A stretch of 20,071 nt of DNA from W0P28-013 sp963638355 (GCA_963638355.1 CAVHRT010000021.1:1-20071), one strand, 5' to 3'; shown: positions 6,406 through 13,940, numbered from the stretch's first letter. A program made the numbers and translations. The notes: a model not told the origin generated them from the letters alone.

Positions 6406-8031
6406 TCACTTGGCGACTTTGCGCAGTGCTATGTCGTAGGCTTTGTAATAGTAGGCGATGAATTCGCGCCAAAGGGCTTTTGCGGCGAGTGCCGAGGCGT
6501 TGGTGCGGATTTTCTTTTGCACTACAGCCGAAAGATTGGCGTATTCGGCCATCAATCCTGCAACCGATGAAACTACTTCGTGATAGTTGTAGTCGGAGCG
6601 TTGAACTACGCCCACGCCTTCGTCGAGGCTTGGCGAGAGCGGTTGTGCCCATTGTCCGAAACCCGACAAATTGGTGGTGATGGTTGGAATGCCAAACGCC
6701 ACGCTTTCGAGCGGTGTGTAGCCCCACGGCTCGTAGTACGACGGATAGGCTGTTAGGTCGAATCCGATCAGCAGATTATAATAAGCGGTGTTGAAAATGC
6801 CATCGATGCCGTTCAGATAGGTCGGCACGAAAATCACTTTCACGGGCTCTTCCTTGCGGTTGGTCAGGTGAAACCAGTTGATGGCATTCAAAATGCGATC
6901 GTTCCATGGTTCGACCAGATTGTGTGTAACAAACGGATTATCAAGGCGTTCGGTGTGGCGACCATTCAGTTTTTCTGATAAATCGATGCGTGCGCCATTC
7001 GACCACGCTGGCACCATGATGAAGGCAATTACCTCGCGCGAGAGTGGTCGCTGCGACAGCGCTTTGAGCGATTCTACAAACACATCGAGACCTTTGTTCT
7101 TGTACTCGTATCGGCCCGAAGTGGAGATGAACAGCGCATTGTCGTCAATTTTGTAGCCAAGCAATGCCTCCGCCACGCGGCGCAATTTTTCGCGCGCATC
7201 TTTGCGAGCCGACTCAAAAAGTTTGCCTTTTGGCACAAAATCGTCTTCGAAACCATTTGGCGTAACCACATCGGCTGGCTTTTCGAGCAACTGTGCGCAT
7301 TCGCGGTTGGTGATGTCGCTCACCGTGGTGAAGCAATCGGCCACATGCGCAGCTACTTTTTCTACTGAATGTTTGGCAACCATGTTCAGGTCGCGCGCCA
7401 TCTGGTCGCCGTTGTATTCGTTCAGATAGTCGTAGAGCGGCTTGTGATTTCCAGCGATGGAGCGTCCGATAGACGTGGCATGCGTGGTGAAAACAGTCGC
7501 AATTTTCGGCATGTAATGCTTGGTGTAGAGCAGTCCGAAGGCAGTCATCCACTCGTTGAAATGTGCCACGATTTTTTTGCGGCCAAGGCGATGATATTTT
7601 ACGAAACTTTCGATGACTGCGCCTACTGCGTAGCCAAACATCGACGAGTCGTCGTAGTCGCCATAGGCTTGCAGCGAATCGACGCCAAACCACTGCCAAA
7701 AATCGCCGTAGATTTTGTTTTTCTGCAACAAAAAAGGTCGATAATCGACCAAAATAACCAGCGGGCGACCGCATATATTCCACCGACCAACGCGCACTTT
7801 CAGGTTTTGTTGTTCGTTGGCATCGGCTACCCAATCGGCAAAATCGTCGGTCGGAACGAAATCGATCGGGTTTTTATTGTCCCAAAAATCGGGGCCGATG
7901 AACATGAGGTGATTGCCAAGTTGTTTTTCGAGCGTGCGTGCGCAAGTGGACAGCACCGTGTAGATGCCGCCAACTTTGTTACACACCTCCCAACTTGTTT
8001 CGAAAATATAATCGGGCGATATTTCTTCCAT
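6406..8031 (-). CDS. Glycogen synthase, eukaryotic-type GT3 family
   Basis: A 541-residue glycosyltransferase that extends alpha-1,4-glucan, predicted to use UDP-glucose as GT3 enzymes do. It is the animal/fungal type, not the GT5 GlgA of most bacteria: the N-terminus has ETSWEVCNKVGGIYTVLST (Lys19, Gly21-Gly22 at the donor loop), then AHFNEW with His157 and Glu160, and the C-terminal donor motif YYEPWGYTPLES with Glu434 and Glu442. Compared with yeast and animal enzymes, the C-terminal region corresponding to the arginine-rich glucose-6-phosphate switch contains TNASALAAKALW rather than an Arg cluster, so allosteric control by glucose-6-phosphate is not expected. First gene of the glycogen pair; a TAATTTTG box lies 52 nt upstream. 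Start at 8031 is preceded by AAAAAGAG, a weak ribosome site. Confidence 0.93.
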   Translation of the reverse strand: MEEISPDYIFETSWEVCNKVGGIYTVLSTCARTLEKQLGNHLMFIGPDFWDNKNPIDFVPTDDFADWVADANEQQNLKVRVGRWNICGRPLVILVDYRPFLLQKNKIYGDFWQWFGVDSLQAYGDYDDSSMFGYAVGAVIESFVKYHRLGRKKIVAHFNEWMTAFGLLYTKHYMPKIATVFTTHATSIGRSIAGNHKPLYDYLNEYNGDQMARDLNMVAKHSVEKVAAHVADCFTTVSDITNRECAQLLEKPADVVTPNGFEDDFVPKGKLFESARKDAREKLRRVAEALLGYKIDDNALFISTSGRYEYKNKGLDVFVESLKALSQRPLSREVIAFIMVPAWSNGARIDLSEKLNGRHTERLDNPFVTHNLVEPWNDRILNAINWFHLTNRKEEPVKVIFVPTYLNGIDGIFNTAYYNLLIGFDLTAYPSYYEPWGYTPLESVAFGIPTITTNLSGFGQWAQPLSPSLDEGVGVVQRSDYNYHEVVSSVAGLMAEYANLSAVVQKKIRTNASALAAKALWREFIAYYYKAYDIALRKVAK

Positions 8032-8082
8032 CTCTTTTTAGATGAATAAGGGTGGTTTTGATTTTTTGCAAAAATTGCGGTG

Positions 8083-8090
8083 CAAAATTA
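8083..8090 (-). promoter_or_regulatory. -7 promoter element of the glycogen synthase gene
   Basis: The minus strand reads TAATTTTG, matching TAnnTTTG, about 52 nt before the ATG at 8031. The -33 region is not convincing. Confidence 0.55.
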
Positions 8091-8157
8091 CAAATAGTTT
8101 GCGACATACGGCAGTAAAATCAGCACCAACTGCACGATAATTTATGTTACGAAACAC

Positions 8158-8200
8158 AAAAAAAAGCAGAAACGAACTTTGACGAACGCCTCTGCCTTTA
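8158..8200 (-). terminator. Possible terminator after the oadA-like gene
   Basis: GCAGA (8166-8170) and TCTGC (8191-8195) can pair around a 20-nt loop, followed on the minus strand by eight T. The stem is short, so this is a weak candidate, but its place just after the oadA stop fits. Confidence 0.45.
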
Positions 8201-8221
8201 CTATTTCAATGTTCAGTTTTG

Positions 8222-9988
8222 TTACTTTTCGAGATAGGCAATCACGTCACCTTTCTGAACCATTGCGCCTTGCTCTTTTGGCTCCACTATGCGTCCTGCA
8301 AAATTGGCTGTCATCACCTCCAAGCCGCGACCGTTGGTCTGAATGGCGCAGAGATATTCGCCCTCTTTGTAGGCTTTGCCCTCGGCAGGTTTCACCGATT
8401 TGTCCTGATAGTCGAATTCCCACATCAGTCGGCCCGATGCAGCGGCAGCCACAGGTTCGGCATTTGGGTGGCGCAGTGCGCGGAAGTCGGGGATTGGCAT
8501 CTGCACGCCCGAAGCCTTGAATTTGGCCTCCATTTTCTGCTGAAGTTCGGCGTTGAAACGCTTTTTGGCATCGCCCGATTTGTATTCGCGATACTGCTTT
8601 TCGTGCATGGCAAATTCGAACAACTCTTCGTCGTCCTGACCACGATCCCAACCCAGTTCTTCCATCTCTTTGATGTATTTTGGAAGCACATTCGGGTAGT
8701 TGTCCTGCGGGTTGCCATCGAAAAATTCGAAACCTTTCGATTTGGCCAGTTCCACAATTTCGGGGTCGAGTTTGCCAGGCAGACGACCTGCTTTGCCCAG
8801 AATCATATCCCAAGTGTTTTGGTCTATCATGGTCCAGCGACCTTGCCCTTTGCTCATGGCCAGCACGTTCATCAGCGCCACATTTTTGGTGTATTGGCTG
8901 AATGGTGTAACCAGTGGTGGATAGCCAAGTTTTGGCCAGATATATTTTACTTCGTCGAACAGCTCGATGAGCAGTTCATCTTCGCTAATTTCGGCTTTGC
9001 CTTGTGCTTTCAGGTTGCTGTTGATGGCAGCGTGAACGCCTTTCAGATCGGCCATGAGCGAACCCATCATGCCGCCGGGCAGTCCGCAACCTACGAGCAA
9101 CGAAGTCATGTGGCTGTTGCGCGGATCGATGAAATAGCCAAGGAAGTCGTCGATGAAACTTTGCGTCAGGCGGCGCGCCTCCATGTAGGCTTTCATGTTG
9201 ATGTCGGGCACAGTGAAACCAGCGTCTTTCAGCATGGCTTGAATGGTGATGACATCGGGGTGAACCATGCCCCACGCCAGCGGTTCCATGGCCACATCGA
9301 ACACATCGCCGCCCGCTTTTGCCACCTCGAGAACCGATGCTACTGAAAATCCAGGACCCGTGTGTCCGTGATATTGAATGGTGATGTCGGGGTGGTTGGT
9401 TTTTATCGATTTCACAATGGTTCCGAGCACCGTTGGGCGACCGATTCCTGCCATATCTTTCAGGCAGATTTCTTGTGCGCCCGCCTCGATGAGTTGTTCG
9501 GCCATGTTGATGTAGTATTCGGCCGTATGCACTGGCGAATAGGTGATGCACATGGCGGCTTGCGGAATCATGCCAGCCTGTTTTGCCCAGCGAATCGATG
9601 GAATGATGTTGCGCACATCGTTCAGTCCGCAGAAAATGCGGGTGATGTCGGTGCCTTGCGCCTTTTTCACTTTGTACATCAGCTCGCGCACATCGGCAGG
9701 CACTGGGTTCATGCGCAGACCGTTCAAGCCGCGGTCGAGCATGTGCGTTTGAATGCCAGCCTCGTTGAATGGTTTGGTGAATGTGCGCACGGCTTGGTTT
9801 GGATTTTCGCCATAGAGCAAATTCACCTGCTCCGATGCGCCGCCGTTGGTTTCGACGCGCGCAAAGCAGCCCATATCGATGATTACGGGCGCCACTTGTG
9901 CCAATTGGTCTTTGCGCGGCACATATTTGCCCGACGATTGCCACATGTCGCGATAGACAAGGCTGAATCGTATCTCTTTTTTACTCAT
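8222..9988 (-). CDS. oadA: Oxaloacetate decarboxylase alpha / pyruvate carboxylase B-type carboxyltransferase with degenerate biotinyl domain
   Basis: A 588-residue protein. The carboxyltransferase barrel is intact: YRDMWQSS with Asp14, ICLKDMAG with the lysine that is carbamylated in this family (Lys177), and YHGHTGPG with metal ligands His207 and His209. This family moves a carboxyl group between biotin and pyruvate/oxaloacetate. A PYC_OADA-like region follows, then a short C-terminal domain (about 519-588) shaped like a biotinyl/lipoyl domain, but where (E)AMKM should be it reads QTNGRGLEV (550-558), so no biotinyl lysine is present. The start is the ATG at 9988, chosen because AAGGAG lies 6 nt before it; an in-frame TTG at 10003 overlaps that site. 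It sits 22 bp after the DUF5606 gene and is probably cotranscribed with it. No beta or gamma subunit genes are in the window, so substrate and role stay open. Confidence 0.88.
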   Translation of the reverse strand: MSKKEIRFSLVYRDMWQSSGKYVPRKDQLAQVAPVIIDMGCFARVETNGGASEQVNLLYGENPNQAVRTFTKPFNEAGIQTHMLDRGLNGLRMNPVPADVRELMYKVKKAQGTDITRIFCGLNDVRNIIPSIRWAKQAGMIPQAAMCITYSPVHTAEYYINMAEQLIEAGAQEICLKDMAGIGRPTVLGTIVKSIKTNHPDITIQYHGHTGPGFSVASVLEVAKAGGDVFDVAMEPLAWGMVHPDVITIQAMLKDAGFTVPDINMKAYMEARRLTQSFIDDFLGYFIDPRNSHMTSLLVGCGLPGGMMGSLMADLKGVHAAINSNLKAQGKAEISEDELLIELFDEVKYIWPKLGYPPLVTPFSQYTKNVALMNVLAMSKGQGRWTMIDQNTWDMILGKAGRLPGKLDPEIVELAKSKGFEFFDGNPQDNYPNVLPKYIKEMEELGWDRGQDDEELFEFAMHEKQYREYKSGDAKKRFNAELQQKMEAKFKASGVQMPIPDFRALRHPNAEPVAAAASGRLMWEFDYQDKSVKPAEGKAYKEGEYLCAIQTNGRGLEVMTANFAGRIVEPKEQGAMVQKGDVIAYLEK

Positions 9989-9994
9989 TTTGTT

Positions 9995-10000
9995 CTCCTT
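9995..10000 (-). promoter_or_regulatory. Shine-Dalgarno AAGGAG deciding the oadA start
   Basis: The minus strand reads AAGGAG, then 6 nt, then ATG at 9988. It is the only strong Shine-Dalgarno noticed in this window, and it rules out the TTG at 10003 as the preferred start. Confidence 0.75.
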
Positions 10001-10010
10001 CAAAAAAAAA

Positions 10011-10439
10011 TTACTCCGCTTTTTTGTCGTCGGCAGCGGCCTCTTCTTTCTCTTCGAATTCGGTTATGCCGTTGGCAATCAGCAGGTTGTACCACTGAAC
10101 GAGTTTTTTTACATCGCTTGGATGCACGCGGTCGCGGTCGAAATCGGGCAATACGCCTTCGAACCAAGCAAACAGTTCTGCACCCGATGCTTTTGGTGCG
10201 ATAGAGGCAGTTTTGCCGTTCTCTTTCTCCTTGATGAGCGTCAGGATTTCGCGCAATGGACGCTCGCCGTCGTTGGTAAACATGGCAATGTCGTTGAGCG
10301 AAACGGCTTTTTCGTGAGCAAACGATGGAATGCGCTTCTTGTCGATGAGCGATTCAACAATAATCATGCCTTTGCCCGACTGTGCCACAACTTTGTACAG
10401 TCCTGGGCGACCCGTGATGGTCAAAATAGTTTCTAACAT
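10011..10439 (-). CDS. DUF5606 family protein
   Basis: A 142-residue cytosolic protein of a family found in Bacteroidota. The N-terminal part, with LTITGRPGLYKVVAQSG and MIIVESLIDKKRIP followed by VSLNDIAMFTNDGERPL, is the DUF5606 signature, a small beta-rich domain (about 1-65). The second half (about 85-130, ELFAWFEGVLPDFDRDRV and VKKLVQWYNLLIANG) is helical and commonly found fused to it. The tail is acidic and alanine-rich, likely disordered. Function is unknown. It is the first gene of a two-gene unit with the oadA-like carboxyltransferase, 22 bp apart. A TACCTTTG box lies 50 nt upstream. Confidence 0.85.
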   Translation of the reverse strand: MLETILTITGRPGLYKVVAQSGKGMIIVESLIDKKRIPSFAHEKAVSLNDIAMFTNDGERPLREILTLIKEKENGKTASIAPKASGAELFAWFEGVLPDFDRDRVHPSDVKKLVQWYNLLIANGITEFEEKEEAAADDKKAE

Positions 10440-10489
10440 GGTTTTGAGGTTCTATTTTTAACTTGATTTTTCAAAAAATTTCGTGCCGA

Positions 10490-10497
10490 CAAAGGTA
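10490..10497 (-). promoter_or_regulatory. -7 promoter element of the DUF5606-oadA unit
   Basis: The minus strand reads TACCTTTG, about 50 nt before the ATG at 10439. A TTTG is present 16 nt upstream, shorter than the usual 19-21 spacing. Confidence 0.6.
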
Positions 10498-10544
10498 CAA
10501 AAATTTCGTCAAACAAAAAGTGCCATCAAAATGCAATAATTTTG

Positions 10545-10552
10545 TAATTTTG
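10545..10552 (+). promoter_or_regulatory. -7 promoter element, plus strand, possibly for mrp
   Basis: TAATTTTG, divergent from the DUF5606 promoter about 50 bp away. If it drives mrp the leader would be about 330 nt and consist almost wholly of repeat modules. No good -33 element. Confidence 0.4.
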
Positions 10553-10566
10553 CGGGGAGAATTATT

Positions 10567-10597
10567 CAATTACCCAATTTTTAATTATCCAATTATT
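10567..10597 (+). repeat. Period-8 octamer array (CAATTACC type)
   Basis: Units CAATTACC, CAATTTTT, AATTATC (one base short) and CAATTATT. It is the first module of the repeat-filled gap 10440-10886, which otherwise holds the two promoters, a GCTGTGGAT module, a GGACG palindrome, an AGAAAC hairpin and a second octamer array. No gene was found in this gap. Confidence 0.55.
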
Positions 10598-10638
10598 TGG
10601 TTATACGCATTTGCGGTAATGCCGTGACAAGTCGCAAC

Positions 10639-10672
10639 CTGCTGTGGATGCCGTAATCTGAAATCTGAAATA
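10639..10672 (+). repeat. GCTGTGGAT-CC-AATCT module, copy 1
   Basis: CTGCTGTGGATGCCGTAATCT (split here as CTGCTGTGGAT and GCCGTAATCT) is followed by a 7-nt-period run of AATCTGA. The second copy at 17776-17796 reads CCGCTGTGGAT and ACCCGCAATCT and is also followed by a short-period array (TCAAATCT). Confidence 0.5.
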
Positions 10673-10728
10673 GATCAACTATGACTTTTGACTAAGACTA
10701 AGACTTGCCAACTGCAAATGATAAACGC

Positions 10729-10753
10729 GGACGTGGCGTGTCGCGTCCCTACA
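10729..10753. repeat. GGACG palindromic repeat, copy 2
   Basis: GGACGTGGCG, a TGT centre and CGCGTCC, followed by CTACAA as in the other two copies. Outer 5 bp pair; the inner part is mismatched. Confidence 0.65.
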
Positions 10754-10775
10754 ATCGGTTCAACAAGCGAAACGA

Positions 10776-10818
10776 TAGAAACAGAAATCGCGACAGCGAT
10801 TTCGAGAAACTTAGAAAC
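10776..10818 (+). repeat. AGAAAC-flanked hairpin element, copy 1
   Basis: TAGAAACA, then a perfect 8-bp stem GAAATCGC / GCGATTTC (10784-10791 and 10796-10803) with a GACA loop, then GAGAAACTTAGAAAC. Copies at 16109-16144 and 17825-17859 keep the flanks and the hairpin but have a different stem sequence. Confidence 0.7.
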
Positions 10819-10856
10819 AAAAAACGCTAAAGACCCTGACTAGTGCGTTAAACTTA

Positions 10857-10886
10857 TCAACTTGTCAACTCATCAATTTTTCAACT
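10857..10886 (+). repeat. Period-8 octamer array (TCAACTTG type) abutting the mrp start
   Basis: TCAA recurs at 10857, 10865, 10873 and 10881, exactly 8 nt apart. The last unit ends at the base before the mrp ATG, so the region where a ribosome site would lie is repeat sequence. Confidence 0.75.
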
Positions 10887-11954
10887 ATGACCTTGTATCC
10901 CAAACTGATCCTCGACGCCCTGACGCATGTGCGCTACCCTGGAACGGGCAAAGACATTGTGTCGAGCGGCATGGTAGAGGACGATATGCGCATCGACGGA
11001 CAAAAAGTGAGCTTTTCGCTTCTGTTCGAAAAACAAAACGACCCTTTTGCGCGCTCGCTCGTGAAGGCGTGCGAACAGGCCATCAAAACTTACATCTCGC
11101 CCGAGGTTGAGATTGATGGAAACATCGCCATAAAATGCCGTCAACAGCCCGCTGCGGAGCAGAAAAAGCCGCTCGAAGGCGTGAAACACATCATCGCCAT
11201 TTCGTCGGGCAAAGGCGGCGTGGGAAAGTCGACTGTGGCGGCAAATCTGGCAGTGGCATTGGTACAAATGGGCTACCGCGTGGGTCTGCTCGATGCCGAT
11301 ATTTTTGGGCCATCAATTCCAAAAATGTTTGACATTGAAGATGCGCGCCCCGTGGCCGACGAGGTCGATGGGCGTACGCTGATTGTGCCGATTGAAAAAT
11401 ATGGTGTAAAAATCCTGTCGATTGGCTTTTTTGTCGATCCCGATACGGCGCTTGTTTGGCGTGGCGGCATGGCTAGCAATGCCCTGAAACAGCTCATTTG
11501 CGATGCCGAGTGGGGCGAACTCGACTATTTTCTGATCGACCTTCCGCCAGGCACGAGCGACATTCACTTGACGCTGGTGCAGACCGTTCACCTCGATGGC
11601 GCAATCGTTGTAAGCACGCCGCAGCAAGTGGCTCTGGCCGATGCGCGCAAAGGGCTGCAGATGTTCGAAAACGACAAAATAAACGTGCCAATTCTCGGTC
11701 TGGTTGAGAATATGGCGTGGTTCACGCCTGCCGAATTGCCCGAAAATCGCTATTATATTTTTGGTCGCGAGGGCTGCAAACGACTAGCCGAAGAGAAGGG
11801 TGTGGCGCTGCTGGCGCAGATCCCGCTCGTGCAGAGCATTTGCGACAATGGCGACGCTGGCACTCCCGCCGCACTCCATGCCGATACCATCACAGGACAA
11901 GCCTTCCGCGCGCTGGCCGATGCAGTGGTGGAAAGGTTAGAGGTGAAAGGTTAG
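10887..11954 (+). CDS. mrp: Mrp/NBP35-type P-loop ATPase (Fe-S cluster carrier family)
   Basis: A 355-residue cytosolic ATPase of the Mrp/ApbC family, whose members carry Fe-S clusters to target proteins. Residues about 5-90 form a MIP18/DUF59-like N-terminal domain. The deviant Walker A motif GKGGVGKS is at 108-115, followed by VGLLDADIFGPSIPKMF, and further on LIDLPPGTSDIHL and a switch-like STPQQVALADARKG. In many ApbC proteins the segment after ENM carries a CPxC pair that holds the cluster; here it reads ENMAWFTPAELPENRYY with a single Cys later (EGC), so cluster binding by that motif is not supported. The last residues (ERLEVKG and stop) are encoded by a dispersed GTTAGAGG repeat. Start at 10887 follows an octamer array directly with no Shine-Dalgarno. 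Transcribed alone on the plus strand. Confidence 0.92.
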   Translation: MTLYPKLILDALTHVRYPGTGKDIVSSGMVEDDMRIDGQKVSFSLLFEKQNDPFARSLVKACEQAIKTYISPEVEIDGNIAIKCRQQPAAEQKKPLEGVKHIIAISSGKGGVGKSTVAANLAVALVQMGYRVGLLDADIFGPSIPKMFDIEDARPVADEVDGRTLIVPIEKYGVKILSIGFFVDPDTALVWRGGMASNALKQLICDAEWGELDYFLIDLPPGTSDIHLTLVQTVHLDGAIVVSTPQQVALADARKGLQMFENDKINVPILGLVENMAWFTPAELPENRYYIFGREGCKRLAEEKGVALLAQIPLVQSICDNGDAGTPAALHADTITGQAFRALADAVVERLEVKG

Positions 11955-11982
11955 AGTTTATAGGTGAGAGGAGAGAGGGAAG
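11931..11982 (+). repeat. Purine-rich GTTAGAGG module, copy 1
   Basis: GAAAGGTTAGAGGTGAAAGG, then TTAGAGTTTATAGGTGAGAG and more purines. It starts inside the mrp coding sequence and supplies its final codons and TAG stop. Related copies at 17431-17487 and 20025-20070 share GAGTTTATAG. Confidence 0.65.
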
Positions 11983-12119
11983 AAATTTTTACGTAAATAC
12001 GCAATTTTGTCGGTTGCGCGAAATTCCGTTTCTCGATTTTTTCGCCAGAATTTCTGTAGCGTTCGTCCCTGTTTTGCTTTTTTAACCGTGCAATTTTCGG
12101 TCTATTCGTATTAAAATTG

Positions 12120-12127
12120 TACCTTTG
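12120..12127 (+). promoter_or_regulatory. -7 promoter element of the acyl-CoA synthetase gene
   Basis: TACCTTTG, followed by CGG, about 108 nt upstream of the ATG at 12236. A near-match TTTTCGG lies at the -33 distance. Expected start is near 12131, giving a leader of about 105 nt. Confidence 0.6.
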
Positions 12128-12158
12128 CGGCGTTTAATCTGAGGCAAAAATCAGAAAA

Positions 12159-12224
12159 ATGGAATCTAAATTGCTGATTATCAATAAGTTCGCTCCGCTT
12201 GTCGTGGCAAAAATGCCTCTCTAA
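12159..12224 (+). CDS. Possible 21-residue leader peptide upstream of the acyl-CoA synthetase
   Basis: ATG at 12159 to TAA at 12222-12224 encodes a short, hydrophobic, basic peptide starting MESKLLIINKFAPLV. It begins about 30 nt after the expected transcription start and ends 11 nt before the synthetase ATG. The gap 11955-12235 otherwise holds only repeat sequence and the promoter. Chance short ORFs are common; without conservation data this stays a candidate upstream ORF. Confidence 0.25.
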   Translation: MESKLLIINKFAPLVVAKMPL

Positions 12225-12235
12225 ATCATTTCTAA

Positions 12236-13885
12236 ATGGAACAAGAAACATTCAACCAACTTATCGAACGCGCAATCAAGGACAATTGGGATCTTGACGC
12301 GCTCACCGACTACAAGGGTGCCACGCTGCAATATAAAGATGTGGCCCGCAAAATAGAAAAATTGCACATTATTTTCGAACAGTGCGGCATCGAGCATGGC
12401 GACCGCATTGCGCTCTGCGGACGAAACAGCTCGCATTGGGGCGTGGCTTTCTTGGCTGCACTTACCTACGGCGCAGTGGCTGTGCCTATTCTGCACGAGT
12501 TCAAAGCCGACAATGTGCATGCCATTGTGAACCATTCGGAGGCAAAACTGCTCTTCGTTGGCGACCTTGTTTGGGAAAATCTGAACGAACAAGCCATGCC
12601 GAATCTGCAAGGCATTTTCCAACTGAACGATTTTCAGTTGCTGGTGTCGCGCGACGAGCGTCTGGTCTATGCTCGCGAACATCTGAACGAACTTTTTGGC
12701 AAGAAATTTCCCAAAAATTTCCGTCCTGAGCATCTTTCGTACTACGCTGGCGAACCCGACGAGATGGCAGTGCTGAACTACACTTCGGGCACCACTAGCG
12801 AATCGAAAGGCGTGATGCTGCCTTACCGCAGTCTGCTTTCGAACCTGCTGTTTGCCCACGAGGTTGTGCCGATGAAACCAGGCGACAAAATTGTGATGAT
12901 GCTGCCAATGGCGCACATGTACGGTCTTGCATTCGAGTTTCTGCACGAATTTTCGCTCGGTTGCCACATCTATTTCCTCACGCGCATACCAAGTCCGAAA
13001 GTCATTTTCCAAGCCTTTGCCGAAATTCGTCCGCGCCTGATTGTGGCGGTGCCGCTCATCATCGAAAAGGTGATAAAAAAGAGCGTGATGCCAAAACTCG
13101 AAACGCCAACCATGAAGATTCTGTTGAGTCTGCCTTACGTGAGCGGCGTCATCAGAAACAAAGTGCGCCAAACCATTATCGACGCATTTGGCGGCAACTT
13201 CATCGAGGTGATTGTGGGCGGCGCAGCGTTCAACCAAGATGTGGAAAAACTGCTGAAATCGATTGAATTCCCCTACACCGTGGGCTACGGCATGACCGAG
13301 TGTGGTCCGATTATCTGCTACGAAGATTGGAGCCGTTTTGCACAGTCGTCGTGCGGCAAGGCTGCCCCGCGTATGCAGGTGAAAGTGCTTTCGCCCGATC
13401 CGCAAAACATCGTTGGCGAAATCGTGTGCAAAGGCCCGAATGTGATGCTCGGCTACTATAAAAACGAGAAGGCCACCGCTGCCGTCATCGACGAAGATGG
13501 CTGGATGCACACTGGCGACCTTGGCATTATTGATGCCGAAGGGAATGTGTTTATCAAAGGTCGTAGCAAAAATATGCTGCTTGGACCTTCGGGACAAAAT
13601 ATCTACCCCGAAGAGATTGAGGACAAACTGAACAACATGCTCTATGTGGCCGAAAGCATTGTGGTGCAACGCGACGAGAAGTTGGTTGGTTTGGTTTATC
13701 CCGATTTCGATGATGCCTTCAAACATGGCTTGAAAGAGGACGATCTGAAGCAGGTGATGGAGCAGAACCGCGTGGAACTGAACACTTTGTTGCCAGCCTA
13801 CGAAAAAATTTCTGCCATCGAAATCTACCACGAAGAGTTCGAAAAAACGCCGAAAAAGAGCATCAAACGCTTCCTCTATCGCTAA
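12236..13885 (+). CDS. AMP-binding long-chain acyl-CoA synthetase-like protein
   Basis: A 549-residue member of the ANL adenylating superfamily, most like long-chain fatty acid-CoA ligases, which activate a carboxylic acid with ATP and join it to CoA. The phosphate-binding loop is YTSGTTSESKGV at 182-193; the usual Gly-x-Pro of TSGTTGxPKG is replaced (Ser188, Ser190). Further motifs are MLPMAHMYGL, VGYGMTECGPI, DGWMHTGDLGIID and the hinge GRSKNMLLGPSGQNIYPEEIE. The C-terminal catalytic lysine region is EKTPKKSIKRF at the very end. Shorter than FadD-type enzymes (about 560-600), but all core domains are present. Substrate cannot be read from the sequence. Single-gene unit with promoter at 12120 and terminator at 13905-13940. 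No Shine-Dalgarno before the ATG. Confidence 0.9.
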   Translation: MEQETFNQLIERAIKDNWDLDALTDYKGATLQYKDVARKIEKLHIIFEQCGIEHGDRIALCGRNSSHWGVAFLAALTYGAVAVPILHEFKADNVHAIVNHSEAKLLFVGDLVWENLNEQAMPNLQGIFQLNDFQLLVSRDERLVYAREHLNELFGKKFPKNFRPEHLSYYAGEPDEMAVLNYTSGTTSESKGVMLPYRSLLSNLLFAHEVVPMKPGDKIVMMLPMAHMYGLAFEFLHEFSLGCHIYFLTRIPSPKVIFQAFAEIRPRLIVAVPLIIEKVIKKSVMPKLETPTMKILLSLPYVSGVIRNKVRQTIIDAFGGNFIEVIVGGAAFNQDVEKLLKSIEFPYTVGYGMTECGPIICYEDWSRFAQSSCGKAAPRMQVKVLSPDPQNIVGEIVCKGPNVMLGYYKNEKATAAVIDEDGWMHTGDLGIIDAEGNVFIKGRSKNMLLGPSGQNIYPEEIEDKLNNMLYVAESIVVQRDEKLVGLVYPDFDDAFKHGLKEDDLKQVMEQNRVELNTLLPAYEKISAIEIYHEEFEKTPKKSIKRFLYR

Positions 13886-13904
13886 AATTGCGAACTGCAA
13901 AAAT

Positions 13905-13940
13905 AAAAAAGCGCGTCCCGATTTCGAGATGCGTTTTTTT
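13905..13940. terminator. Bidirectional terminator between the synthetase and the ABC ATPase gene
   Basis: An A-rich left arm with GCGCGTCCCG (13911-13920), an ATTT loop and CGAGATGCG (13925-13933) followed by seven T. The stem contains two G-T pairs and one mismatch. The A run on the left gives a T run on the minus strand for the converging ABC operon. Confidence 0.8.

Noticed and set aside
8219..9346. Plus-strand ORF opposite the oadA-like gene (and similar ones opposite glgP and the binding protein)
   Set aside because: Low-plausibility composition, no start context, complete overlap with well-supported minus-strand genes.
9989..10003. TTG start at 10003 for the oadA-like gene
   Set aside because: It overlaps the AAGGAG ribosome site that is ideally spaced for the ATG at 9988, and homologues begin MSKKEI-like.
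10776..10818. CRISPR-like repeats, because the element ends in GAAAC
   Set aside because: There are no regularly spaced identical repeats with unique spacers and no cas gene; the copies are single and kilobases apart.
11988..11997. 10-bp palindrome TTTACGTAAA after mrp
   Set aside because: Single copy, AT-rich, short enough to be chance; not at a promoter and without a T run for termination.
12221..13900. Long minus-strand ORF (559 codons) opposite the acyl-CoA synthetase
   Set aside because: Same His/Phe/Gln-rich shadow composition, no motifs, and it ignores the promoter and terminator of the plus-strand gene.
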